From Flagellimonas myxillae (lineage in GTDB: Bacteria > Bacteroidota > Bacteroidia > Flavobacteriales > Flavobacteriaceae), in assembly GCF_023502235.1 (NCBI RefSeq), contig NZ_JAMFLY010000002.1, forward strand, positions 620,001 through 684,000: a stretch of DNA of 64,000 bases, written 5' to 3'. Numbering within the stretch: the stretch's first letter is position 1; every line of letters starts with the position of its first letter. The notes beneath the pieces are model-generated. The model was not told the origin of the DNA. It searched no databases and saw only the letters and a list, made by a program, of their open reading frames with translations. Below are positions 17,650-27,295 of the stretch, piece after piece. A program made the position numbers and the translations under genes.

Positions 17650-18642
17650 CTACAGTTCGGGTAAGTTGTGCTTTACATTTTTCCAAAAATGATTGTCAAA
17701 GACCCGGGCACCTCCAATAATGGCCCCTTTTTCCATGTGATTGGATATGCGAATGGGGATAGAAATGCCATTTTCATTAAGACTGGATTGCAACGCATGA
17801 CCGAAGCAGGCATAGGATTTGGAAATATTCCCTCCCATGACCAAGGCATCCGCACCAAACTTTTTGATCCATGGTGAAAGGAAGTCCCCTAGATCTTTAC
17901 CAAATGCTTCAAACATCTGCTTGGCTCTTGGGTCTGATTTGAAGAGCATTGTTAATTCCTTTACACCTGTTGCGGTGTATCCTGTGCGTTCATGATACGC
18001 ATTTATACATCCTCGAGTAGAGAAATAATCATCTGCCATACCGTCTTTATAGGGCACGTTCCAAAGACACCCATTTGGAGGTACTGTTGAACCATTCACC
18101 ACGGGAATACCATTTTCAATGAATCCCGCTCCCAGTCCGGTGCCAAGGGTAATGCACAATTGCCTTTTGAAGCCTTCTTCTTCTGCCAGCCATGCCTCAC
18201 CAACAGCAAAGGAGGTGGCATCGTTCATAAAGCGAATAGGAAGGCACTTCGAAGTCATTAGCAAAGGAGTAAGGTCCTGCTCCACCTTAACTTCGTTAAG
18301 AGCGCCATATTTAAACCCTTCAGGATAGAGCGCTATGCCTTTTTTATAGTTGAAAGGCCCCGGAATGGCAAAACCAATTCCCTGTACATCAAGATTATGG
18401 GAAGCATTTATGGTTTTGTTCAAGGTGTTGGCCCAGGTTTCCATAATCACATCATACGGCTCCAAATTGGCAACATGGCTGGTGGCATAGGTATGGTCCA
18501 AAATTTTCTTCTGTCGGATATCCACTACGGCCGAGGAGATATGCGTACCCCCAATATCCACCCCTATCACGTATATCCCATTATTTGGGGTGATGATATT
18601 GTTGTCGGTGGTTGCCGAATCGCTATTTGGTATAATGGCCAT
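17650..18642 (-). CDS. ROK-family sugar kinase
   Basis: The 330-residue protein has the ROK/actin-fold ATPase motifs: VIGVDIGGTHISSAVVD (about 25-41), GIGFAIPGPF (sugar/Mg site), LCITLGTGLGAGFIENG (second phosphate loop) and a C-terminal ALVMGGNISKS. The usual zinc motif CxCGxxGCxE is not seen; the region reads NGCLWNVPYKDG...TRGC, so it belongs to a divergent subgroup. No helix-turn-helix is present, so it is an enzyme rather than a repressor. As the last gene of the mannan/N-glycan locus it may phosphorylate free mannose, GlcNAc or glucose; the substrate is not decided by sequence. The stop lies next to the degraded kinase region. Confidence 0.88.
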   Translation of the reverse strand: MAIIPNSDSATTDNNIITPNNGIYVIGVDIGGTHISSAVVDIRQKKILDHTYATSHVANLEPYDVIMETWANTLNKTINASHNLDVQGIGFAIPGPFNYKKGIALYPEGFKYGALNEVKVEQDLTPLLMTSKCLPIRFMNDATSFAVGEAWLAEEEGFKRQLCITLGTGLGAGFIENGIPVVNGSTVPPNGCLWNVPYKDGMADDYFSTRGCINAYHERTGYTATGVKELTMLFKSDPRAKQMFEAFGKDLGDFLSPWIKKFGADALVMGGNISKSYACFGHALQSSLNENGISIPIRISNHMEKGAIIGGARVFDNHFWKNVKHNLPEL

Positions 18643-18742
18643 ACGCGAGTATAGTTTTAGTGTTTTTTAATCGATTGAACGATTGGTTGGTACGCGAAAT
18701 CAAAAAGTTTGATCATGTCCGGTAAATTTGGGTTTGTTATGG

Positions 18743-21700
18743 TCATGGAGTGGGTTGGGTCATTACTTTGATCAGTTCCAGGGCATCACTGTTCTTTCCA
18801 ATCATAATATGGGGCTCACCGGAAATGTCCATAAAATTCAAATTTTTAACATCCTGTGAAATGAACAGGCCTGTCTTGTCCGCATTAATAGCTTTAAAAT
18901 GTCCATCTCCTGAATTTTGGAGTACCATTCCGTAACCGGCATCGTTTCGGGGAGTTTCAATCTCGGAAGCAAACAGGTTACCAGCGATGATCAAGTCTTT
19001 TGCCCCATTTTGGTCCAGATCATAATCCAAAATGGCATTTATGGAAGAAATCTGGGCTAATTCAGGAAACTCGATAAAGTCGAAATTCCCATTTCCTTTG
19101 TTCATCAAAACGCCACTTTTAAAATTGTAGGACACTAAATGGAGTGCCGCTGAGAGCTTTTCAGTGCCATAGATATCGGCAATCGTGGATTTTCCGAAAA
19201 GATCATAAGAAGGTGCTATTTTTTTAATGGAAGGCATTTGTTGGGAAGAACATTCGCGACCCCTTACCGGAAATAGTTCCCCAAAATTATAATAGCCCAA
19301 AACCAAATCCCGCTTACCATTGTCATCAAAATCGTGGTAGTAGACCTCAAAGGGATTCTCGGAATCGGCCTTGTACTTGTAATTTTGACCAAGATTTCCC
19401 AGCACGTAGTCTTCGTCCCCGTCATTGTCCAAATCCACGGATTTTATGGAGAAATACCATCCGGACAGCCCATGCAGCGTGTTGAAATCCGCTTTACTGA
19501 ACTTACCGTTATTGTTGACCAAAAAAGTTGGCTCCATCCATTCGCCCACCACACTTAAATCCAGATCTCCATCTTGATCAAAATCGGTCCAAGTGGCATC
19601 GGTGACCAGTCCAATTTTGGCAAGTTCTGGAGCGATACTTTCTGTAACGTTTACAAATTTGCCCTTCTCATTTTTGAAGAGATAGCTGTCGGCAGGGGCA
19701 GGATAGTCGTGGGGGATAAACCTACCTCCGATAAATACATCTTTATAACCATCCCCGTCATAATCCGCCACCCGAATTTTTGAACTGCTTACCGAAACGC
19801 TTGGAAACAATTCCTTTCTGAGAATAAATCGTCCATTACGGTTTTCATAGAGACGATCAGTGTAGTTGTCCGAACCTGGTGCAAATTCGTTACCGCCCGA
19901 GGCTACTAGAAGGTCTTTATCACCATCGTTATCAAAATCGAAAAACTGGGCATCCACATCTTCATAAATGGCCTCCTTTTCAAAAGTCTGCTGCAATGTG
20001 AAGGTGCCATCCGATTTTTGAAGGTATAGAGTGGAAGCGGTCCCGGTACTTTGTCCCAAGAAAAGATCGTCCTTTCCATCTGCATTTACATCACCCACGG
20101 CCACGGCCGGACCAAAATTGGACATTTTGTGGGGTAGTAATACCTGTATGCTGTAATCGTCAAAATCGTTCTCGGTATGTGAGGGTAGGGCAGCTGTAGA
20201 TGAAACAGGTAAAAATGTTTTTTCTTGCATGGCCTCACCAGATTGGGCAAGATTTTCCTCGGGACTATAGGAAATGGTAACCGGGGTGTTTGTTTCGGGA
20301 CCAATTACCCGTTGCAATTTTTTGCCAGGCCAGAAAATCAACAAGGAATCCACGGAAGATTCGTTTCCAAGTCCTGCAACAATTTTTGGAGGTACCGAAG
20401 ATTGATATCCGCGAACACTGTAGTTTTCGTACACCTGTTCTTTGCCGTTTGCATAGATTTTGACCCTTGCTCCAATCCCCATGGTATTCTGGGAGGGACC
20501 CTTGAACTGAAGTTTTAGAAAGTTGGCACCGCTTTGATCAGCATTGTTCCTTAAAATGGTGGCCGGAGAATCCACATTGTTTACGACGATGTCCAAGTCC
20601 CCATCGTTGTCCAGGTCCGCGTATGCGGCACCGTTGGAGTAAGAACTTTCAGGGTCTTCGAGCCATACTTGCGAGGTGTTTTCAAACGTGAGCCCACCAT
20701 TGTTTTGATAGAAATAGTTGATATGGGGTCGATTGGGAGTGGTCTCTATAAGGTGGTTTATTTTTTCAGGATTCGTGAGGGCATCGTGATTTTCCTGTAG
20801 GTACGTTTGTAGGCCATTGTAGTAATCCTTATTTCTGAAATCTCTTTTGATTCCATTGGAAATGAAGATGTCCTTGTCCCCATCATTGTCAAAATCGGCT
20901 AAAAGGGGAGCCCAGCTCCAATCGGTATTCGAAATTCCGGCCATTTGCCCCACTTCCGAGAAAAATGGAATTCCGGAGGAATCGATATGTCCGCTATTTT
21001 TTTGTAGGGTATTGTACATGTACTGGTAGTGCTTGCCAGCTTGTACATTCGTATTGAATTTTTGTGGGTTCATGCTTGCCATGCTGGTTTTCATTCCATA
21101 GTTGTCCTCAGAAACCATATCCAAGGTGATGATGTCGACAAACCCATCGTTATCGAAATCGGCAATATCATTGCCCATGGCAAAATTCGAAATGTGATTG
21201 GTAGCTTTTTTTATCTCTTCCTTAAAGGTCCCGTCCTGTTGGTTGATGTAGAAATAATCGGGCTCATCGTAGTCATTGGAAATGTACAGGTCGGGCCAGC
21301 CATCGCCATTAAGGTCGCTGACGCCTACACCGAGGCCATAGGAAACGGCGTTGGAATAGATACCCACTTTTTGGGTAACATTGACATATTTTCCGTTTTG
21401 GTTTTCGTAAAAACGGTCACCTAGCGGTGAAAAGGTAGCTGTATTCCCCAATGTGAAGGTTTGGGGATTGTGGTTCATGAGGTACATATCCAGATCGCCA
21501 TCCAGATCGTAATCTATAAAAGCAGATTGAATGGAATGTCCGCTATCTGCCAAGCCATATTCCGCAGCGGACTCTTGGAAAACCGGTATGCCTTTTGAAT
21601 TAGGCCCTTGGTTGATGTACAATTCGTTTTCGAGCAAAGATTTTCTTTCATAGGGTCCAGACTTGCAGACATAAATATCCAATAGACCATCGTTGTTGAT

Positions 21701-22078
21701 GTCCACCATATTAGCACCTGTGGTCCAGCCTCTTTTACCTGTAGTTTTTGATTCTTCGCTGATATCCTTGAACTCAAGATCGCCCTCATTGAGGTAAAGC
21801 TTATTGTTTTCCAGGTTTGAAGTAAAATAGATGTCTTCCAATCCGTCGTTATTAAGGTCACCCACGGCGACACCTGCACCATTATAGACATATTCGTACA
21901 GGAAGGAATTGGTCAACTCATTTTCCACATTCACATTCACAAAATGAATGTTGGTTTGGTCACTGTCCAATGCTTCAAAAAGGAAAGCGGATGTTTCCTT
22001 ATCGGAATTGCATGAATAGAACGTAGTTAGTATCGCTATGAGCACAAGGCTCATTCCTGAGGTTATTTTCTTCTTCAT
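18743..22078 (-). CDS. FG-GAP/VCBS-repeat lipoprotein with ASPIC/UnbV domain
   Basis: The product is 1111 residues with a lipoprotein signal (lipobox FYSC, Cys23). Many FG-GAP/VCBS repeats with calcium loops of the form DxNxDGxxD are seen (GDLNNDGLEDIYFTSN, VDINNDGLLDIYVC, ADFDNDGDKDIFISNG, ADLDNDGDLDIVVNN, GDVNADGKDDLFLG and others), forming at least two integrin-like propellers. An ASPIC/UnbV segment near residues 540-600 (GIGARVKIYANGKEQVYENY) separates them. Proteins of this type commonly sit next to SusC/SusD in flavobacteria and are presumed surface glycan- or protein-binding components, with no proven enzymatic activity. It follows SusD after a 165-nt gap containing a terminator hairpin, so its expression is probably lower than that of SusCD. 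Confidence 0.9.
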   Translation of the reverse strand: MKKKITSGMSLVLIAILTTFYSCNSDKETSAFLFEALDSDQTNIHFVNVNVENELTNSFLYEYVYNGAGVAVGDLNNDGLEDIYFTSNLENNKLYLNEGDLEFKDISEESKTTGKRGWTTGANMVDINNDGLLDIYVCKSGPYERKSLLENELYINQGPNSKGIPVFQESAAEYGLADSGHSIQSAFIDYDLDGDLDMYLMNHNPQTFTLGNTATFSPLGDRFYENQNGKYVNVTQKVGIYSNAVSYGLGVGVSDLNGDGWPDLYISNDYDEPDYFYINQQDGTFKEEIKKATNHISNFAMGNDIADFDNDGFVDIITLDMVSEDNYGMKTSMASMNPQKFNTNVQAGKHYQYMYNTLQKNSGHIDSSGIPFFSEVGQMAGISNTDWSWAPLLADFDNDGDKDIFISNGIKRDFRNKDYYNGLQTYLQENHDALTNPEKINHLIETTPNRPHINYFYQNNGGLTFENTSQVWLEDPESSYSNGAAYADLDNDGDLDIVVNNVDSPATILRNNADQSGANFLKLQFKGPSQNTMGIGARVKIYANGKEQVYENYSVRGYQSSVPPKIVAGLGNESSVDSLLIFWPGKKLQRVIGPETNTPVTISYSPEENLAQSGEAMQEKTFLPVSSTAALPSHTENDFDDYSIQVLLPHKMSNFGPAVAVGDVNADGKDDLFLGQSTGTASTLYLQKSDGTFTLQQTFEKEAIYEDVDAQFFDFDNDGDKDLLVASGGNEFAPGSDNYTDRLYENRNGRFILRKELFPSVSVSSSKIRVADYDGDGYKDVFIGGRFIPHDYPAPADSYLFKNEKGKFVNVTESIAPELAKIGLVTDATWTDFDQDGDLDLSVVGEWMEPTFLVNNNGKFSKADFNTLHGLSGWYFSIKSVDLDNDGDEDYVLGNLGQNYKYKADSENPFEVYYHDFDDNGKRDLVLGYYNFGELFPVRGRECSSQQMPSIKKIAPSYDLFGKSTIADIYGTEKLSAALHLVSYNFKSGVLMNKGNGNFDFIEFPELAQISSINAILDYDLDQNGAKDLIIAGNLFASEIETPRNDAGYGMVLQNSGDGHFKAINADKTGLFISQDVKNLNFMDISGEPHIMIGKNSDALELIKVMTQPTP

Positions 22079-22135
22079 TAGTCGAGGTTGAAAAAATCAT
22101 CCGGGGATGATTTGTCTAATCAGAGAGAAACTTAT

Positions 22136-22169
22136 AAAAAAGTAAAGGAAGATTGCTCTTCCTTTACTT
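22136..22169 (-). terminator. Terminator hairpin downstream of susD
   Basis: A perfect 13-bp stem (AAGTAAAGGAAGA at 22140-22152 with its complement at 22157-22169) closes a TTGC loop. Read on the minus strand it is followed by a T tract (A run at 22136-22141 on the plus strand). It lies 75 nt beyond the susD stop and before the FG-GAP gene, so it either ends the susCD transcript or lets only part of transcription through. Confidence 0.85.
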
Positions 22170-22243
22170 ACAAATAATTATGAATCAAACTAACTCAAAC
22201 TATAAATTAATCTACTTAATGGATTACTTTACAGAAAGTTTTG

Positions 22244-23932
22244 TTATTGAGCAAACCATAGAACGGTTCCTTGCTCGTTAGGTCCTTGTGCAGAAATAGC
22301 AGCAGCAAAGTTTGGATTGTCCTGTGCACCTGATCCGTAACGTAGACGTTGTGGGTAGTCCCCGTTCAATTCACCTAAGGCGAAAATGATAGGGTCGGAA
22401 ACTCCAGCCGCCAATTCGGCAGGATATCCGGTTTTACGCACTACGGCCCATGCCTCGAATCCATCGGTATAGCTAGCCAACCATCTTTGGATTGCTATCT
22501 TTTCCAATCTTTCGTCCTCGGTACCTCCGGTAATATCTGCAATGGGTTGGGCAGCATAGGTTGCTGCAGCACCTGCAGAAATACCCCAAAGCTTCATAGC
22601 TTCTTCGATACCAGAATTCATCAATGCCTGTGCATCTCCAGAAGCAAGACCTCTAACTACGGCCTCAGCTTGCAAGAAATAAGACTCGGCGCTGGAAAGG
22701 ATAATTTCAGGATATCCGTCTGCTTGTTTACCTCTAGGCTGGATAACGTCATCAGAAGGCGTAGAGAACATGTCGTATCTCATAAATGAATACGTATCTC
22801 CATTAACCCTTACTGGCTGTCCGATGAACTGTGCAGCATCTACATCGATGGTGGTCACAGTACCGGAAGTGGACATAGTATAATTTGCATTGGCAGCATC
22901 AAGATTTGCCACGATGAAATCCAAACGATCTTGGAAATTAGGATCTGGTGGATCACTAGCAGCTGAATCAAAGTCGAAGCTACCGCCCACGTTAGGCTTC
23001 ACATAAGCTGTTAAACGAGGGTCGTTGTTGTCTTTTAACAAGTTAACAAGCGTGCTTGAAACTGTCCAATCGGATCCGCCGCCGAAATCGTGCCATACAT
23101 CACCATAAGCCGATGAAGCCCACTTGCTGATCTCAAAATCCTTGATCATGGTAACGCTACCAGAAGCTGCATCCAATAGAGGAGCACCCATCGCAGAAGA
23201 AATGGTAGAAGAGGCAAAATCATCGCCAGGAGCACCTAATGCTCTCATACCAATTCTAAGCTTAAGCGTGTTGGCCAATCGCTTCCACTGTTGTAGATCT
23301 CCACCACAGTAAATATCGTTGGAACCAGCATCGTCGACACCAACACCTGTTCTTTCAGTGTCACCGATAATGGACATGGCTTGATCTAATTCAGCAATAA
23401 TACCCTTGTAAATTGTTGCTTGGGTATCATAAGCTGGAGTCAAAATACCATCAACACCTGCTTCGGTGTAGGGAACCATACCAAAGGTATCCGTATACAT
23501 TTGGTAATATAATCCTTTCATGATCAAGGACATGGCATACATGTACTGGTTTTCGAACTCGCCGCCTTCAGCAGTCAGGTCAGAAAAAGATTTAATGTTT
23601 CCGAAATACCCTGCTAACCATCCGTAGGTAGCATCCGTATAACTCGCATTAAAGTTGTAGCTCAAACCATCACTCCACCAAGAGGAATTGTGTCCAAATG
23701 TAAAGTGACCGGCAAACCTGTCCGAGTGGATCAAGTGGGCTCTCCAGTATGTAAATCTGTTTGGAGCATAAAGACCCACTTGGGAACTTGTCAAAAAGAA
23801 TTTCGCACTTACTTCATCAGTAAGGAAACCTTGTGTGTTTGTGTTGATGTTATCGAAGTCTTTGGTACAGCTGTTAAATACAAACAACGCTGCAACAAGA
23901 CCAAATAACCATAATTTGTTTTTTCTCATCAT
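22244..23932 (-). CDS. SusD/RagB-family glycan-binding outer-membrane lipoprotein
   Basis: The product is 562 residues with a lipoprotein signal (lipobox FNSC, Cys22) and sequence typical of the SusD-like_2 (PF12771) group: DFDNINTNTQGF, RFTYWRAHLIHSDRFAG, MYTDTFGMVPYTEAG, QWKRLANTLKLRIGMRA, EIILSSAESYFLQAEAV and a C-terminal QRLRYGS. It forms the lid on the SusC transporter and captures the glycan or glycopeptide. It starts 9 nt after the SusC stop. The position at the promoter-distal end of a GH92/GH20/GH130 locus points to mannose-containing N-glycan fragments or alpha-mannan, though specificity cannot be read from the sequence. Confidence 0.95.
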   Translation of the reverse strand: MMRKNKLWLFGLVAALFVFNSCTKDFDNINTNTQGFLTDEVSAKFFLTSSQVGLYAPNRFTYWRAHLIHSDRFAGHFTFGHNSSWWSDGLSYNFNASYTDATYGWLAGYFGNIKSFSDLTAEGGEFENQYMYAMSLIMKGLYYQMYTDTFGMVPYTEAGVDGILTPAYDTQATIYKGIIAELDQAMSIIGDTERTGVGVDDAGSNDIYCGGDLQQWKRLANTLKLRIGMRALGAPGDDFASSTISSAMGAPLLDAASGSVTMIKDFEISKWASSAYGDVWHDFGGGSDWTVSSTLVNLLKDNNDPRLTAYVKPNVGGSFDFDSAASDPPDPNFQDRLDFIVANLDAANANYTMSTSGTVTTIDVDAAQFIGQPVRVNGDTYSFMRYDMFSTPSDDVIQPRGKQADGYPEIILSSAESYFLQAEAVVRGLASGDAQALMNSGIEEAMKLWGISAGAAATYAAQPIADITGGTEDERLEKIAIQRWLASYTDGFEAWAVVRKTGYPAELAAGVSDPIIFALGELNGDYPQRLRYGSGAQDNPNFAAAISAQGPNEQGTVLWFAQ

Positions 23933-23941
23933 TGCAATTTT

Positions 23942-26900
23942 TTAGAAGTTAACATTTAAACTCAAGCCTAAGCTTCTCGAGGTAGGTAGGGCATAGAATA
24001 AAACACCTTGACCACGATTACCTGTAGAGTAGCTGGACTCAGGGTCAAAATTATCGGCCTTTTTATAAATAAAGAACAGATTCCTTCCAATAAAGCTAAG
24101 CGATGCGTTTTGGATAAATGTGTCTTTTAACAATTTGTTAGGAAATCGGTAGCTCAAGCTTAATTCCCTGAGCCTGAAGTTGGTCTGGTCGAAAACATAC
24201 TCAGAACCGATGCCGCTAACAGCACCCCAGTAATCCTGTGCACTAATGGTAGTTGTATTGGGTGAGAATGTTCCATCACCGTTGTCAACAACTCCTTCGA
24301 CCAACACTCCGCCATCGCGGAACTCCAATGATCTTTCAGAAACCCCAGCACCATCCATGGCAGAATCGGTAAAGGAGAATACTTCTCCACCAACTCTAAA
24401 GTCAACCAAGGTGTTCAGTGTAAAGTTTTTGTATGTAAATGTATTGGTAATACCACCCGTGTAATCTGGCTGATAGTTGCCGAACTTCTCTCTTTCTGGC
24501 GTAGCTCTTGGACGACCCTCTGCAGTTACAATGAGCTCACCTGCATCGTTTCGCAACCATGTTGTGGCATAGATATCACCATATCCTTCACCCACTTGGG
24601 CACGTACATCCACAATACCACCGTTACTACTACTGAAGTTGAAGTTTTCCTGTCCTTCGATCAAGCTAACCAACTCATTTTTGTTTCTTGAAATGTTAGC
24701 TGAAATATCCCATGTGAAATTGTCAGTTCTCACAGGTGTACCTCCAATAAGTATTTCCACACCTTTATTGGTTATTTCACCAATGTTCTCCCTGAAAGCA
24801 CTAAAACCAGTTCCTGGATCAACAGGTACATCAAAAATCAAATCTTTGGTAGTAATGTTATAGTAAGAAAAATCTCCGTACAATCTGTTTCCGAACAATC
24901 TGAACTCGGCACCTACTGTAGTGGTGGTAATATCTTCTGGACGAAGACTTTCGCTAAATTTAATGTTAGGACGGTTAATTTGTACGTTACCCAAATATCC
25001 ATCTCCAGCAACACTAAATACATTTACAATTTGCCTTGCACCGGTATCATTACCAACACTAGCGATACTACCTCTTAGTTTTAACATGTCGATGGCACCA
25101 CCTTGTAAATTGAATACCTGATCCAACAGGATACTCACGTTGGCAGAGCTATAGAAATAGGACCTGTTCTCTGGAGCCAAAGCTGAAGACCAGTCATTTC
25201 TAGCGGTAAGATCTAAATAAACCGCATCGTCATAACCAAAGGATGCAGAACCATATAGGGAATTCACCCGCTTTTCTACAAGATCGCTTTGACTTGCTGT
25301 AAGCAAATCAGCATTGGTGTTGCTCAAGAAATAACGCCCTGGAATCTTAAATTCAGAACCATTGATTCTAGCATCAATTTCAGTGGTATGTCTCATGTTA
25401 CCACCAGCATTGGCTGTCAAGTTCAACTTCTCTGTGATATCTTGGTTAAACATCAATAAGAAATCGTAGTTGGTCTCTGTTTTATCATTTTTACGGAATC
25501 CGATTCCTCCACGCGGGAAGAAGTGGTGTCCAACAGCTGTATAGCCTTCCACATCTTGAGTAACTTGGTCGGTACCTGCCCTTGCAAATGCAGACAACCA
25601 ATCAGTGAATTTATAATCCAGCTTTACGAAACCAGTGAACCTTTTTCTTTTATCACTGTTAAAGTCATTTTGAAGAATCCAGTATGGGTTACCACCAGAT
25701 GAAGTAGGGGCAATTACCCTAAATGGATCATCTGGGTTAATTGGGTTCTCCGTATCCTGGAAAACCTGAAGGTCGGAATTCCTAACATTACGGGCCAATG
25801 TCCACAAATAAGCCATAACCCCTTCAGTACCCTGACTTGGTCTGTTCTTGGCATCTTGTAGGAAATAAGTCGCCTTGGCGTCAATAGATAGACGATCTGT
25901 TAGGTTTACAAAACCTCTTAAGTTAAAGTTGTTACGCTTTACATTCGAATTTGGAAGCATAGATTCCAAATCAGAATTGGTATACGAAAACCTCACAGAA
26001 GCATTTTCCGTTCCTCCATTCAAAGCAACAGTGTTAACCAAACTGGTTCCCGTTCTAAAGAAATCCTTTACGTTGTTTGGTTGGGCAGTATAAGCTCTCA
26101 TCTGACCGTTGTAGGCCAGTTGCTGCGAACCATCAAATCTTGGTCCCCAAGAACTTGCTCCAGCTACCGTGTTTACTTGTGTAGCTAAAGGATCTCCTGA
26201 ATTGATCTGTGGGAAGTTACCATCAGTTCCCCTTCCATATTCATTTTGGAATTTAGGAAGTACCAATGGATCTTCGAAAGTAACACTCGCGGTGTAGTTA
26301 ACACCCAAACCGCGGTTCATGGTTCCTTTTTTGGTAGTAATGATAATCGCACCGTTCGCTGCTCTAGATCCATAAAGGGCCGCTGCGTTAGGTCCTTTCA
26401 ATATGGAAATGGATTCAATGTCATCCGGGTTGATATCCGAGACACCGTTACCCAAATCTGGAACACTAAATTCACCAGATCCAGCAGTACCAAGTGTGGA
26501 GTTGTCAACTGGGATACCATCGACAACATACAATGGTTGGTTGTTACCGTTCAGTGAGTTGTTACCACGAATCACGACCCTAGTACCACCACCGACACCG
26601 GAAGTAGACTTGGAAACAACGACCCCGGCAACTTTACCTGCCAAGGTACTGGCCACGTTGGAATCTTTAATTAAAGAGACCTGATCGCCGTCTAATTCGG
26701 TAACTGAGTAACCCAGGGATTTCTTTTCCCTGCTCAGACCCAAAGCGGTAACTACGACCTCATCTAAAGATTCAACATCCTCTCCTAAAGAGATGTTGAT
26801 CGTAGTTCGTTGGCCAACGGCGGATTCCTGCTCGGTATAACCGATGGCAGAAAACACCAAAATGGCGGCATCACCCGAAACAGTGATGGCATAGTTACCA

Positions 26901-27076
26901 TCAAAGTCCGTAGAAGTACCGTTTCTGGTACCTTTTTCCACAACGTTAATTCCGGGAAGCGGCTCTCCTGTGGTCGCATCCGTAACGTTTCCTGAAATTC
27001 TTTTTTCCTGTGCCATCGTTGCTTGTAGGCATAAAAATGACACAAGTAGTAGAAAGTAATGAATTTTTCTGTTCAT
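23942..27076 (-). CDS. SusC/RagA-family TonB-linked outer-membrane transporter
   Basis: The product is 1044 residues, normal for SusC. A signal peptide (1-22, ATMAQ) is followed by a carboxypeptidase-regulatory-like domain (about 25-110; ISGNVTDATTGEPLPGINVV), a TonB-box/linker region (SLDEVVVTALGLSREKKSLG), and the plug with SusC signatures (TRVVIRGNNSLNGNNQPLYV, DDIESISILKGPNAAALYGS). A large barrel completes it, ending SLGLSLNVNF. It imports oligosaccharides captured by SusD using TonB energy. A 219-nt non-coding region separates it from the GH operon upstream and carries several palindromes, so it probably has its own promoter. Confidence 0.97.
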   Translation of the reverse strand: MNRKIHYFLLLVSFLCLQATMAQEKRISGNVTDATTGEPLPGINVVEKGTRNGTSTDFDGNYAITVSGDAAILVFSAIGYTEQESAVGQRTTINISLGEDVESLDEVVVTALGLSREKKSLGYSVTELDGDQVSLIKDSNVASTLAGKVAGVVVSKSTSGVGGGTRVVIRGNNSLNGNNQPLYVVDGIPVDNSTLGTAGSGEFSVPDLGNGVSDINPDDIESISILKGPNAAALYGSRAANGAIIITTKKGTMNRGLGVNYTASVTFEDPLVLPKFQNEYGRGTDGNFPQINSGDPLATQVNTVAGASSWGPRFDGSQQLAYNGQMRAYTAQPNNVKDFFRTGTSLVNTVALNGGTENASVRFSYTNSDLESMLPNSNVKRNNFNLRGFVNLTDRLSIDAKATYFLQDAKNRPSQGTEGVMAYLWTLARNVRNSDLQVFQDTENPINPDDPFRVIAPTSSGGNPYWILQNDFNSDKRKRFTGFVKLDYKFTDWLSAFARAGTDQVTQDVEGYTAVGHHFFPRGGIGFRKNDKTETNYDFLLMFNQDITEKLNLTANAGGNMRHTTEIDARINGSEFKIPGRYFLSNTNADLLTASQSDLVEKRVNSLYGSASFGYDDAVYLDLTARNDWSSALAPENRSYFYSSANVSILLDQVFNLQGGAIDMLKLRGSIASVGNDTGARQIVNVFSVAGDGYLGNVQINRPNIKFSESLRPEDITTTTVGAEFRLFGNRLYGDFSYYNITTKDLIFDVPVDPGTGFSAFRENIGEITNKGVEILIGGTPVRTDNFTWDISANISRNKNELVSLIEGQENFNFSSSNGGIVDVRAQVGEGYGDIYATTWLRNDAGELIVTAEGRPRATPEREKFGNYQPDYTGGITNTFTYKNFTLNTLVDFRVGGEVFSFTDSAMDGAGVSERSLEFRDGGVLVEGVVDNGDGTFSPNTTTISAQDYWGAVSGIGSEYVFDQTNFRLRELSLSYRFPNKLLKDTFIQNASLSFIGRNLFFIYKKADNFDPESSYSTGNRGQGVLFYALPTSRSLGLSLNVNF

Positions 27077-27105
27077 ACTAATTGAGTTAGGTTATTGGTT
27101 TCTAA

Positions 27106-27120
27106 AGCTTATTATAAGCT
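27106..27120. promoter_or_regulatory. 15-bp palindrome in the susC leader
   Basis: AGCTTATTATAAGCT is a perfect inverted repeat (7-bp arms, 1-nt centre) located 30 nt upstream of the susC ATG. It could be a protein-binding site or overlap the -10 region of the susC promoter; the AT-rich core fits either use. Confidence 0.35.
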
Positions 27121-27161
27121 CCAAGTTCGCTGTATAAAAGTTCGAATTCCTTATATATATT

Positions 27162-27178
27162 GGAAAATTTTTCGACTA
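27162..27178 (-). promoter_or_regulatory. TRGTCGAA-N5-TT element upstream of susC
   Basis: Read on the minus strand this is TAGTCGAA-AAATT-TTCC, 85 nt before the susC start codon. The same core occurs in the promoter regions at 42931 and 44878, around the LytS/LytTR pair. It is a candidate operator for the regulator encoded at 44094. Confidence 0.35.
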
Positions 27179-27211
27179 ATAACGATGCTGAAAGGCTAAA
27201 GAACACTGTAA

Positions 27212-27225
27212 CGAAAACGTTTGCG
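27212..27225. promoter_or_regulatory. LacI-type operator-like palindrome upstream of susC
   Basis: CGAAAACGTTTGCG is a 14-bp palindrome with one mismatched pair and a central CpG, the layout of LacI/GalR-family operators (AAACGTTT core). It lies 136 nt upstream of the susC ATG. No LacI-family gene is present in the window, so the regulator would be encoded elsewhere. Confidence 0.35.
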
Positions 27226-27295
27226 AAGGGTGTTTTTCCTAAAACCCTGTTAATTTTCAGGCATTTCGGGAAACTTTAGTTCCGCAATCTGTTCC

